64,000 bases of DNA, from NCBI GenBank assembly GCA_007131745.1, contig SLPX01000204.1, positions 25,994 through 89,993 on the forward strand, read 5' to 3'. Each line of letters starts with the position of its first letter. Within the stretch, counting starts at the first letter, position 1. Source of the DNA: Myxococcales bacterium (GTDB lineage: Bacteria > Myxococcota > Polyangia > HGW-17 > SLPX01). The notes beneath the pieces are model-generated. The model worked only from the letters and a program-made list of their open reading frames with translations. It made no database searches and was not told the origin of the DNA. This document shows positions 55,645 to 63,503 of this stretch, one piece after another. The translations under genes and the position numbers were made by a program.

Positions 55645-56135
55645 GGGGATTCTTCCTCTGATGACTCCTTTGAAGAAGCCGCGTCGTCATTTTGCCCGGA
55701 AAATTTTTCTTCCCAGGGAACCGCTATGCCCAAAGGATCATCAAGATAGTCGGGATCAAAAGCAGCTTCTCCCCCATTGGTTTTACGATCTGACAACTCT
55801 TGGCCGCACAACTCTTCATCATTCTGGACGGGTTCGGCCGAAAGCAAAGCCCGGCCCAAGATCATCTCTCGAACAGCAGAAGTCTTGTTTGCAATTCTTA
55901 ATCGAAGAGACTGGTGTAGAAGTTCGTTGGCGAATTCTCCGGCGCAACTTTTCAGATCGGTATCGTTCATGGATGCTTTGGGTACAAGGTTGACTTCAAT
56001 GCGTCCGCCGGTCGGCTTGTCCAGGAACAGATAGAACTTGTCTATGAAACGATGGCATGCACCGTATACAGCGTCCATGGGATAAACCCGGAGAGACAAT
56101 TCAATGGAAATATGTTTGATGTTGTCTTTGTCCAT
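55641..56135 (-). CDS. hxsD: HxsD-like partner protein with acidic tail
   Basis: A 164-residue protein. The N-terminal 95 residues fit HxsD: SIELSLRVYPMDAVYGACHRFIDK... FLDKP, then AGEFANELLHQSLRLRIANKT and REMILGRALL. The last 70 residues are an added acidic Glu/Asp/Ser tail (ending SSKESSEEESP), not usual in HxsD. In known systems HxsD accompanies HxsB and HxsC. It is the first gene of the operon; the region before it shows no precursor gene. The ATG at 56135 lacks a good ribosome binding site. Expression with the next genes is coupled by overlaps. Confidence 0.72.
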   Translation of the reverse strand: MDKDNIKHISIELSLRVYPMDAVYGACHRFIDKFYLFLDKPTGGRIEVNLVPKASMNDTDLKSCAGEFANELLHQSLRLRIANKTSAVREMILGRALLSAEPVQNDEELCGQELSDRKTNGGEAAFDPDYLDDPLGIAVPWEEKFSGQNDDAASSKESSEEESP

Positions 56136-56399
56136 TGTTGTTTTTTAACCGTTTCAAAGAAATAGCAAAACCTTGTTTTTCACAATCAGGATATTGTAGT
56201 ATATCGAATCCTGGGTTCGCAATGAAAGGATAATTTGTCTTGGAAAAATTGAAATGGAAAACGATCTTGAACTGTGTATGTCGTGCGAGACAACCCGGTC
56301 GGGACCAAAGGCGTCGATTGTGCGACGGGAGATTGGTTCGGCGTACGAACTCCGAAGTTGTTTTTTCGTCGGCTCCAAGAATATTCGGAGGGGAGTTTA

Positions 56400-56777
56400 A
56401 TGGATCCTGAAACAATGGATGTGATCTCATCAGAGGAAAGGCGGGAATTTCCAAGATTGGATGCCAGGGTTAAAGTGGATCTGGTTTTCATGCCGCCCGG
56501 AAGCAGGGAAGCTACGAGCCGCGAATTCCGCTCTATGGACGTAAGTTCGGGAGGTATGCGGATTTTGATAGATACCCCGGTATCCAAAGGCTCTTTTGTG
56601 GCGTTGAGAGTTCGGCTTCCTGAGGAAAAGGAAACGGTGGATTTGTTCGCCAAAGTGGTTTGGCAGCGACCTGCTTCACAGAAGACCGAACAATATTTGG
56701 TGGGCCTTAAGTTTTTATCCAGCTCTCAGGAGAGTGTGGAGACCTTGAAAAAATTTTTACAACCTCGCCTGGAATAA
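56400..56777 (+). CDS. PilZ-domain protein, possible cyclic di-GMP effector
   Basis: A 125-residue single-domain PilZ protein of the same myxobacterial type as the one near 3.2 kb. RREFPRLDARVKV gives the RxxxR motif and DVSSGG the DxSxxG motif, so both ligand motifs are intact. The ATG at 56400 has GGAGGGG 6 bases upstream; a longer frame from 56274 has no such site. It precedes the pseudokinase gene by 27 bases on the same strand. The FHA-GGDEF cyclase near 26 kb could supply its ligand. Confidence 0.88.
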   Translation: MDPETMDVISSEERREFPRLDARVKVDLVFMPPGSREATSREFRSMDVSSGGMRILIDTPVSKGSFVALRVRLPEEKETVDLFAKVVWQRPASQKTEQYLVGLKFLSSSQESVETLKKFLQPRLE

Positions 56778-56804
56778 ACTTCGCCGGTCGGAGGAAGAAA
56801 GAGC

Positions 56805-58838
56805 ATGTATCAATTAAGGGATCGGCTGGGACGGTGGGGGGTTGGTGAAATATACGAAGCCGTGCACAAGGAAAACGGGGAAATGCGCATTTTGAAGATA
56901 GTGCGCGGGCGGAAAGCGGAAGATTCCCTTATAAGAGCGAAGTTGACCCGGGAGTTGCAAGTTGCCGAAAAGATAGACCATCCTAACGTCTTAAAGATCG
57001 AAACACTGGAAGAAGATTCTGGAACCGGGGTTTTTCTCGTTATTTTGCCGATGAACGGAGAAACTCTGGCGGCTCGATTGTCCAGAGGAGTGACTTTTCC
57101 GGCTGAAAACTCGGCCGCTTTGGTAAAAGATGTAGCCGAAGGTTTGGCTGCCGCTCACAGACAAGATTTTATACACGGTGAATTGAGCCCGGATTCCATT
57201 TTTCTGAAAGATGAATCCAATGTCACGGTGCCGCTGCTTGGAGGATTCGGCCTTCCGCCGTCGGGTACCAAGGTGGGACAGCCGCCGATTTTGCCTCTTG
57301 AAGCCATGCCGTATGCCGCTCCTGAACGCAGGCAGAGTGGAGAGTGGAGTGTTTTCTGTGATGTTTACTCTATATGTTCTATTTTTGCACAGTTGCTCAT
57401 AGGGCGACCTCCTCCCCTGCAAGGTTGGGCGGACCAGCCTGTTCTTCCCGATAATGCATCGAAAGAAAGCAAGGGTTTTTTGGAGCTGGCGTTCAGGGGC
57501 ATGAGCAAAGAACCCTCCCAAAGATATCCGACCGTGGAAGCGTTTACTACGGCCGTTGGTTTTCTGTTGGGAGGAAGGGATGGTGTTGGAACGGTTGCAA
57601 CCAGAAGGAAAGGGAAAGTAAAAAGGCCTACGCCACCACCACCCTTGCCTTCAGGGGCAACCGGCATGCCCGGCCAAGTTCATGCGAAAACCATTTTGGG
57701 AGTGCCCGCTGTGAAAACAGGAAAGATTCTTCGGAAAAGAACATCCGGAAAATCTGAGGGATTGAAAATATCAGTTACGCAACCGCGCTTTGTAGATCCC
57801 ATACAACAGCCGCCGGCAGACCCACCACCACCTCCTCCGGTTGACGGCTCGGCAGGTGGGATGTCGCCTCCGGGACCGCCCCCAGGGTACCAAATAGATG
57901 AAACTCAAAAAAGGAAGATGGATCTTGTGATGTCGGAAGCGGCAAAAGACGCAGTCGGCATCATGCCCCTGGAGCCGGAGGTTTTTAATGGCCGAACAGG
58001 GTCTGTGCCGGATGTTGATTCAGAGGTGATAAGATGCATGGACACACCGGCCGTGGTGTCACCTCAGCGAAAAAGGAATTTTTTGTGGATTTTTGCTGTA
58101 GCCGGGGTGTTGGCTGTTTGTTTGGCTGTGTTATTCGTGTGGAAACCCTGGAAAAAGGCGGATTTGGAGAGAGTGGACAAATCCGAAAAGATTGCAGTCG
58201 GGGAAAGGGAAGCAGAGAAAACGGTTCATTCGGAGGAGCCCGATCGGCAAGAAAAAGACGAAGACAAATCAACGGATTCCACCCATGAAGGGATAACTCA
58301 AGCAGATTCAGGAGTTGAAGATGTGAAGAGTGGTGCGGATGAGGTGGATGGAGAGAAAGAGGACGAAGAAGATTTAGCGTTGGATGAAGATCCGGTCGTC
58401 AGCGAGGAGTTCGACGTTGCGATAGAAGAGGGGGAAACGGCCGAAGATGTGAAACCGGGAAAAGAACAGCAGATGTCTTCTACGGATCAGTATAATCTTT
58501 ATCTTCGACAGGGTTTGAGAGCAATGAGGCAGAAGCGCTATGAACTTGCGCGCAGGCAATTCAATCGGGCTATCAAGATAAAAAGGACCAGCTTCAGGGC
58601 GAGGTCATATATGGGGCAGACTTATCAGAGAACCGGACAGCACCGGGAAGCGTTAGTGTGGTTTAACAGAGCTTTGAAGGTAAGCCCTAAAAGTGCTTCC
58701 ACCCATTTATCGATTGCTCAAGTCTATTTGAGAATGAAAAGAAGGAAAGAAGCCTGTCGTCATTTCAACAGGGCTTTTGAATTGAGGCCGAATTCCAGAA
58801 AATATAGAAGTTACGTTGAGAATCATTCCTGCCGATGA
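56805..58838 (+). CDS. Pseudokinase-TPR transmembrane protein
   Basis: A 677-residue protein. The N-terminal 250 residues follow the bacterial Ser/Thr kinase fold: a Gly-rich GRWGVGEIYEAV loop, K31 in the VAIK-like position, and AAPE at 171-174. The catalytic HRD is replaced by HGE (124-126) and the DFG by GFG (147-149), so it should not phosphorylate. A Pro-rich linker (about 280-390) precedes one transmembrane helix (about 425-445). An acidic Glu/Asp-rich stretch and C-terminal TPRs (about 565-665) follow; after membrane passage these should be outside the cytoplasm. It lies 27 bases after the PilZ gene, so the two may act together. Confidence 0.87.
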   Translation: MYQLRDRLGRWGVGEIYEAVHKENGEMRILKIVRGRKAEDSLIRAKLTRELQVAEKIDHPNVLKIETLEEDSGTGVFLVILPMNGETLAARLSRGVTFPAENSAALVKDVAEGLAAAHRQDFIHGELSPDSIFLKDESNVTVPLLGGFGLPPSGTKVGQPPILPLEAMPYAAPERRQSGEWSVFCDVYSICSIFAQLLIGRPPPLQGWADQPVLPDNASKESKGFLELAFRGMSKEPSQRYPTVEAFTTAVGFLLGGRDGVGTVATRRKGKVKRPTPPPPLPSGATGMPGQVHAKTILGVPAVKTGKILRKRTSGKSEGLKISVTQPRFVDPIQQPPADPPPPPPVDGSAGGMSPPGPPPGYQIDETQKRKMDLVMSEAAKDAVGIMPLEPEVFNGRTGSVPDVDSEVIRCMDTPAVVSPQRKRNFLWIFAVAGVLAVCLAVLFVWKPWKKADLERVDKSEKIAVGEREAEKTVHSEEPDRQEKDEDKSTDSTHEGITQADSGVEDVKSGADEVDGEKEDEEDLALDEDPVVSEEFDVAIEEGETAEDVKPGKEQQMSSTDQYNLYLRQGLRAMRQKRYELARRQFNRAIKIKRTSFRARSYMGQTYQRTGQHREALVWFNRALKVSPKSASTHLSIAQVYLRMKRRKEACRHFNRAFELRPNSRKYRSYVENHSCR

Positions 58839-58897
58839 AGGGGTGTCTTTCGTTTGACGGATTGCCTTGAGTGAACGTCCTTTTCTTTCCGAGACCC

Positions 58898-58926
58898 ATT
58901 AGGCTATCCTAATATTTTGATTTTTG
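58898..58926 (+). terminator. Weak Rho-independent terminator after the pseudokinase gene
   Basis: ATTAGG (58898-58903) and CCTAAT (58908-58913) form a perfect 6-bp stem, followed by the T-rich ATTTTGATTTTTG. The stem is AT-rich, so termination may be partial. It lies between the pseudokinase and recA. Confidence 0.35.
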
Positions 58927-59035
58927 TACATGTTTCTGCCGGGCATGTTTATTGCAAAAAACAGCGTGTCGGTAAAACTCCGGTTTGCTGAAGGGAACAA
59001 ATGACAGCTTAGACGGTCTGAGACAGGAGTACAAC

Positions 59036-60085
59036 ATGTCCAAAGAAAGCAAGGAGATCTGCAAGGACACGGCCAAGGCGCTTCAAAAAGCCGTGTCCCT
59101 AATCGAAAAACAGTTTGGAAAAGGTTCCATAATGTGCATGGGAGATCCTGTGCATGGAAATATACCTGTTATTTCAACCGGGTCGCTGACACTTGATTTT
59201 GCTTTGGGTGTCGGCGGTTTGCCTAGAGGACGAGTGTGTGAAATTTTCGGCCCGGAATCCTCCGGAAAAACTACGTTGGCCCTATCCGCCATTGCCCGGG
59301 AGCAATCTCAGGGAGGCGTGTGCGCATTTATAGATGCAGAACATGCACTGGATATCCGCTATGCTGAAAATTTGGGCGTCAAACTTGAAAACTTGTTAGT
59401 GGCTCAACCTGATTGTGGAGAACAGGCACTCGAGATAGTGGAAATTCTGACCAGAAGCGGGGAGGTCGGACTTCTTGTTGTAGATTCTGTTGCTGCCCTT
59501 GTTCCTCGTGCGGAAATAGAGGGGGATATGGGGGATAGTCACATGGGTCTTCAGGCGCGGCTGATGAGCCAGGCGATGCGAAAACTCACAGCGGTGGCTG
59601 CTCGTACCCAAGCGTGTGTGCTTTTCATCAATCAACTTAGAATGAAGATAGGCGTCTCTTTCGGTAACCCGGAAACGACCACCGGTGGAAATGCTTTGAG
59701 GTTTTATTCTTCAGTGAGACTGGACATTCGCCGCATAGGAGCCCTGAAAAACGACGAGGAAGTTTGCGGTAATCGAACACGGGTAAAAGTAGTGAAAAAC
59801 AAGGTAGCACCGCCTTTCAGGCAGGCCGAATTCGACATCATATTCGGGAAGGGAATAAGAAACAGTGGAGAACTCCTTGATCTTGGAGAAGAAATGGGGT
59901 TGGTTCAACGCTCGGGGTCTTGGTTCAGTTTCGGCGACAGGGCGTTGGCCCAGGGTCGCCAGAAATGTTGTGATCTTCTGGAACAAGAAGAAACCTTGTT
60001 TGTGGAATTGAGAGAAAGCATATTGAAAGCCGGAGGAAGAGAAGGAATTATTTTACCCGTGCATCAATGTGCTAAGGCGGCCTGA
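59036..60085 (+). CDS. recA: Recombinase RecA
   Basis: A 349-residue RecA of usual length. Walker A GPESSGKT, the catalytic FIDAEHALD stretch, loop 1 ([20 protein letters not shown]), loop 2 ([16 protein letters not shown]), and [18 protein letters not shown] are all intact. It forms ATP-dependent filaments on single-stranded DNA for strand exchange and SOS induction. The ATG at 59036 has AGGAG 7 bases upstream. It has about ten Cys residues, more than the three of E. coli RecA, some at positions normally held by Val, Thr or Ala. I did not find a convincing LexA box upstream. Confidence 0.97.
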   Translation: MSKESKEICKDTAKALQKAVSLIEKQFGKGSIMCMGDPVHGNIPVISTGSLTLDFALGVGGLPRGRVCEIFGPESSGKTTLALSAIAREQSQGGVCAFIDAEHALDIRYAENLGVKLENLLVAQPDCGEQALEIVEILTRSGEVGLLVVDSVAALVPRAEIEGDMGDSHMGLQARLMSQAMRKLTAVAARTQACVLFINQLRMKIGVSFGNPETTTGGNALRFYSSVRLDIRRIGALKNDEEVCGNRTRVKVVKNKVAPPFRQAEFDIIFGKGIRNSGELLDLGEEMGLVQRSGSWFSFGDRALAQGRQKCCDLLEQEETLFVELRESILKAGGREGIILPVHQCAKAA

Positions 60086-60153
60086 ATACTTGGGCAAGAT
60101 AACAAACAGGATATTGTCGAAACGGTAATTGCCGGAAATAATCATGCAGAGTT

Positions 60154-61059
60154 GTGATGAAGCAGGAACCGGAATCTGAAAAAGCGACTGCAGCGGATCT
60201 TGTCAAATTGATCAGGCCCCATCAATGGGTGAAAAACTTCTTCGTAATAGCTCCACTGGTTTTTTCAAAGAATCTGACAAATCCGGTTTTGGTGCTCACT
60301 TCCCTAGGGGCGTTTGTTCTGTTTTCTTTGGCCAGTGGTTTTGTTTATGTCTACAACGATATCATGGACATGGATGCCGACAGGCTTCACCCGGTCAAGA
60401 AGAATCGACCTTTAGCTTCCGGGCGAATTGGTGTTCGGACTGGAAAAATATATGCATTAATATTAGCGGGCGCAGCCTTGGCCGGGGGATGGTGCTTGGG
60501 ATGGGAATTCGGATTGTTTTTGAGCGGGTATCTTTTACTGAACCTATTTTACACTGTTTTGTTTAAAAAGGTTCCGTATCTGGATGTAGCTTCAATAGCC
60601 ACTGGTTTTTTGTTCAGGGTTTTGGCAGGTGCAGCCGTGGTGAAAGTGGAACCTTCCGTATGGCTCATGGTATGTACGGTTTTGTTGGCGGCTTATTTGG
60701 GTCTTGGAAAAAGAGCGTTCGAGATCAGACTTTTAGGGGATAAAGCACCCGAACATCGTAAGGTGCTCAGTGGGTATAATCCCAAGCACTTGAAGGCTGC
60801 TTTAATATTGTTGGGTGTGACCACTCTTGTGGCATATTTTTTCTACACAATGGCGCCTCATACCGTCCGATTTTTCGGAACCCGGGATCTTGTCTGGACA
60901 ACACCGTTTCCTGCAATAGGATTGTTTCGTTTCGGACAACTTCTTCAAACCGGAAACAGCAAGGATGGTCCGACGGAAGAAATGTTAAAGGATCCAATAT
61001 TCTTGATCAACATGGCAGCCTGGTTTTTGTCCGTATCCGCGATAATCTACTTTTTCTGA
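60154..61059 (+). CDS. UbiA-family prenyltransferase, decaprenyl-phosphate phosphoribosyltransferase-like
   Basis: A 301-residue UbiA-fold membrane enzyme with about eight or nine hydrophobic segments. The Asp-rich motif NDIMDMDADRLHP (N68-P80) and the RLLGDKAPEHRKVL loop match decaprenyl-phosphate 5-phosphoribosyltransferase (Rv3806c type) and polyprenyl-phosphate relatives. It would link phosphoribose to a polyprenyl phosphate, the first step to decaprenyl-phosphoryl arabinose or ribose donors. DprE partners are not in view. The start is GTG at 60154 or ATG at 60157, with weak ribosome binding sites. The 3' end overlaps the convergent DUF2723 gene by 13 bases. Confidence 0.88.
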   Translation: MMKQEPESEKATAADLVKLIRPHQWVKNFFVIAPLVFSKNLTNPVLVLTSLGAFVLFSLASGFVYVYNDIMDMDADRLHPVKKNRPLASGRIGVRTGKIYALILAGAALAGGWCLGWEFGLFLSGYLLLNLFYTVLFKKVPYLDVASIATGFLFRVLAGAAVVKVEPSVWLMVCTVLLAAYLGLGKRAFEIRLLGDKAPEHRKVLSGYNPKHLKAALILLGVTTLVAYFFYTMAPHTVRFFGTRDLVWTTPFPAIGLFRFGQLLQTGNSKDGPTEEMLKDPIFLINMAAWFLSVSAIIYFF

Positions 61060-63473
61060 ACGGATTCTTTTTGTGGGCGATCTTTTCTCCGGTGTGCACG
61101 AAGGAGTTTCCGGAAAGTGTCCGGATCTGTTCTTTCAGCTCTTTTCATCAACGCTGTTGCTTCATCGACAGCGCCCATACGGCCTTTTATCATTGCCATG
61201 TAAAAAAGAGCGTGAACGTTGTCATGGTCTATTTTTAGAGCCCTTTCAAACCAGACGGCCGCAGAATCCAGCCGGTTTTGCATGGCTTTGAGCCTTCCCA
61301 TGGCAATGAGATTTTCCAGCCGTTCGGGTTCATTTCTCACCGCGTATTCAAGATGTACGGCGGCTTGTACATATCTTTTCTCCTTCATGTGTATCCGGGC
61401 TGAAAGAACAAAAGGTTCTGATGTCGTGCATAAAAAAGACCCCGCGTTTTTCCATCTGGGTGGAGGAGGATTTGCCAGATGGGGTTTGAGCTGCTGAAGA
61501 GCTTTATCATATTCGCCCCGGCCGGCTAGAAAGCGGGCTCTTGAAACAGCTACGTTGCAATGAACCATGCGCCCTGATTCGGGCTCACGTATAAGCGGGA
61601 ATTCTTCATAAGAAGCGCAAATTTTGTTTTCAGAATGGAACAATCCGGAAGTTTCACTCCCGGATGCTATGGAATGGGTTTTGTCGTTAGGCACGACTCC
61701 GTATACAATTCCGCAATCTTCGACATTCAGAGGTGGTTTGGGCTCTAAAGGGGATTCAACATAAACCTGGAAACGTTCGGCGTTTATGGAAATGAATCGG
61801 CGGCGGATTTGTTTTGTGTTTCCTCCATCGTCTACGAGAGGGACGAAGAGCCAGGGCCACTGTTTCTTAACAAGATGCCTGTACCAGTGCGCCGTTGAAC
61901 CGATCATCCACGAATTCGACACAGCTATGTCCGGGCGCCAATCCTCAGCGGCCTTGGCATAAAGCAGAGGGAAAAGAAAATGATCGCTTCCGGCCGAGAC
62001 AAGTGCAGGTCCAGGCATAACGGCTTTCGACACTCTGAGGGTCATTTCATGGGCTTCTGCTCCCCGGGCTGTTTCTTCGGAAAGCCTTCCGAAGTGGGTA
62101 AGCGCCAGCGGCGCAAGGAGAGCGGACACCAGTACTGCCTGCGTGGTGCTGTTTAGCCTCGACCGGTTGAATGCTTTTTGAGGAAACTTTACCGCTGTCC
62201 ATGCAGCCAGCAATGCTAATGCACAAAGAGCGGGCAACATGTAACCACGGAGATCCGGATTGTGAGGGAGGAAGCTGCCCACTGTGATCAATGGGATGAC
62301 TGTTGAGAACAGCAAGGAAAAAGGAAGAAAAATTGAAAGGCGGCCCCCTATTTTTTTTGACCAGCATAAAAGCAAGGCAATGGCGGCTGCGATGAGGACA
62401 AATGGGCCGCTGACATAGGAAAAGACTTTCAGTAAATCCAATAGACGCGGCAAAAAACCGCTTGCGGGAGCGCCCAGGTTTTCAGCATAGGCCCTCCCGG
62501 TGATCATAAACAAAAAACCTTCAATGGAACTCGGATCTCCCATGTGAACAGGTGTTTCCCGGTGAGCTACAATGGGCAGATAAAGCCACAAAAAAGATCC
62601 GAGCATCACTCCACCCATTCCCCAAGCCACCGAGGAAAAAGAACGTCTTTTGAAAACGGGAATCAGAGCGGCAAAACCCAACGCAAGGCCTGCAGCGAAT
62701 GCAATTAATGGGTGAGCTGCCGCTGCCAAAGAAAGCGAAAAGCCGGCTATGACAACAGGTCGGCGAACAGGTAGCCGTGTCATGGCGTATACGCGTATTG
62801 TCCGCCTGGGAGCAAGTGAGTCCGCAGGCCGTCTTTTGCGGGCTTCTTCCGAAAGTTTTAAGGTTGTCGCCAGGTCTCCCTTGTCTAAAAGGGTTTGGGT
62901 TGAAAAATGAGGGGAGATCGACCAGTAAGCCAGCAAAACAAATAAAAGCGACAATGTATAAACTTCGGTTCTTACGGATTGTTCAGTTAGAGCCCAGCTT
63001 AAAGCCATGACTGCAACACAAACCAGGACAGGTTTGCCGTTTTTGTCGGGCCACAAAGTGTTTGCCAGTTTTCCCAGGTAGAGTATTGACAGCCCTGCAG
63101 ATACGGCGCTCAACAGGTTGCATCTGAATCCTATGGTTCCCAGTGGAATAAAGGTAAACAATTTAGCGGCCAGAGTGTGAAGGGGTTGTCCCGGAGGATG
63201 GGAAATCCCAAGAGCAAAACCCGCGCCTGCAAGCTCTCCTGTGTCAAACCATGTAATCTCGGGTGCAGCCGCCCACACGAAAAAAGCGGAAAGCGAAAGA
63301 CTCAAAACAAAAGGCAGGCGGGAGGTTTCACGAGGAAGGATGCGCAAGGTGTTTTTTCCGAACCGGGACAAACCGCTTCGAAGACCAGATTCCAGACCGG
63401 GGTTGCTTAATAACGAGCTCAGCTCGGTAAGCTTTTGTGTAAAGCGTTTTGTGTATCGTCTGGGTCTTCTCAA
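61047..63473 (-). CDS. DUF2723 membrane protein with C-terminal TPRs
   Basis: An 808-residue protein. After a basic N-terminus come about 10-12 membrane segments (about 55-490). The DUF2723 hallmark FDTGELAGAGFALGISHPPGQPLHTL lies near residues 75-101. Such proteins resemble GT-C glycosyltransferases (protein O-mannosyltransferase-like) that use lipid-linked sugars. The C-terminal 300 residues are extracytoplasmic, with a beta-rich part and three to four TPRs (about 650-790, e.g. AAVHLEYAVRNEPERLEN and AAVWFERALKIDHDN). The TTG at 63473 has AAGG upstream. It follows the M2 peptidase gene by 30 bases and overlaps the convergent prenyltransferase gene, which makes a polyprenyl-phosphate sugar. 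Confidence 0.82.
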   Translation of the reverse strand: MRRPRRYTKRFTQKLTELSSLLSNPGLESGLRSGLSRFGKNTLRILPRETSRLPFVLSLSLSAFFVWAAAPEITWFDTGELAGAGFALGISHPPGQPLHTLAAKLFTFIPLGTIGFRCNLLSAVSAGLSILYLGKLANTLWPDKNGKPVLVCVAVMALSWALTEQSVRTEVYTLSLLFVLLAYWSISPHFSTQTLLDKGDLATTLKLSEEARKRRPADSLAPRRTIRVYAMTRLPVRRPVVIAGFSLSLAAAAHPLIAFAAGLALGFAALIPVFKRRSFSSVAWGMGGVMLGSFLWLYLPIVAHRETPVHMGDPSSIEGFLFMITGRAYAENLGAPASGFLPRLLDLLKVFSYVSGPFVLIAAAIALLLCWSKKIGGRLSIFLPFSLLFSTVIPLITVGSFLPHNPDLRGYMLPALCALALLAAWTAVKFPQKAFNRSRLNSTTQAVLVSALLAPLALTHFGRLSEETARGAEAHEMTLRVSKAVMPGPALVSAGSDHFLFPLLYAKAAEDWRPDIAVSNSWMIGSTAHWYRHLVKKQWPWLFVPLVDDGGNTKQIRRRFISINAERFQVYVESPLEPKPPLNVEDCGIVYGVVPNDKTHSIASGSETSGLFHSENKICASYEEFPLIREPESGRMVHCNVAVSRARFLAGRGEYDKALQQLKPHLANPPPPRWKNAGSFLCTTSEPFVLSARIHMKEKRYVQAAVHLEYAVRNEPERLENLIAMGRLKAMQNRLDSAAVWFERALKIDHDNVHALFYMAMIKGRMGAVDEATALMKRAERTDPDTFRKLLRAHRRKDRPQKESVQKK

Positions 63474-63503
63474 GACAAAAACCTTGCTTTGTGTGGTGAA
63501 AGC

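Noticed and set aside
56154..56378. Possible precursor peptide for the HxsB-like operon (74 codons, minus strand)
   Set aside because: It starts with TTG without a ribosome binding site, shows no His-Xaa-Ser repeat or leader-like pattern, and overlaps the leader of the PilZ gene.
58839..59035. LexA/SOS box upstream of recA
   Set aside because: A TGTACA palindrome and GAAC-like words are present but none fits a known LexA box with the right spacing.
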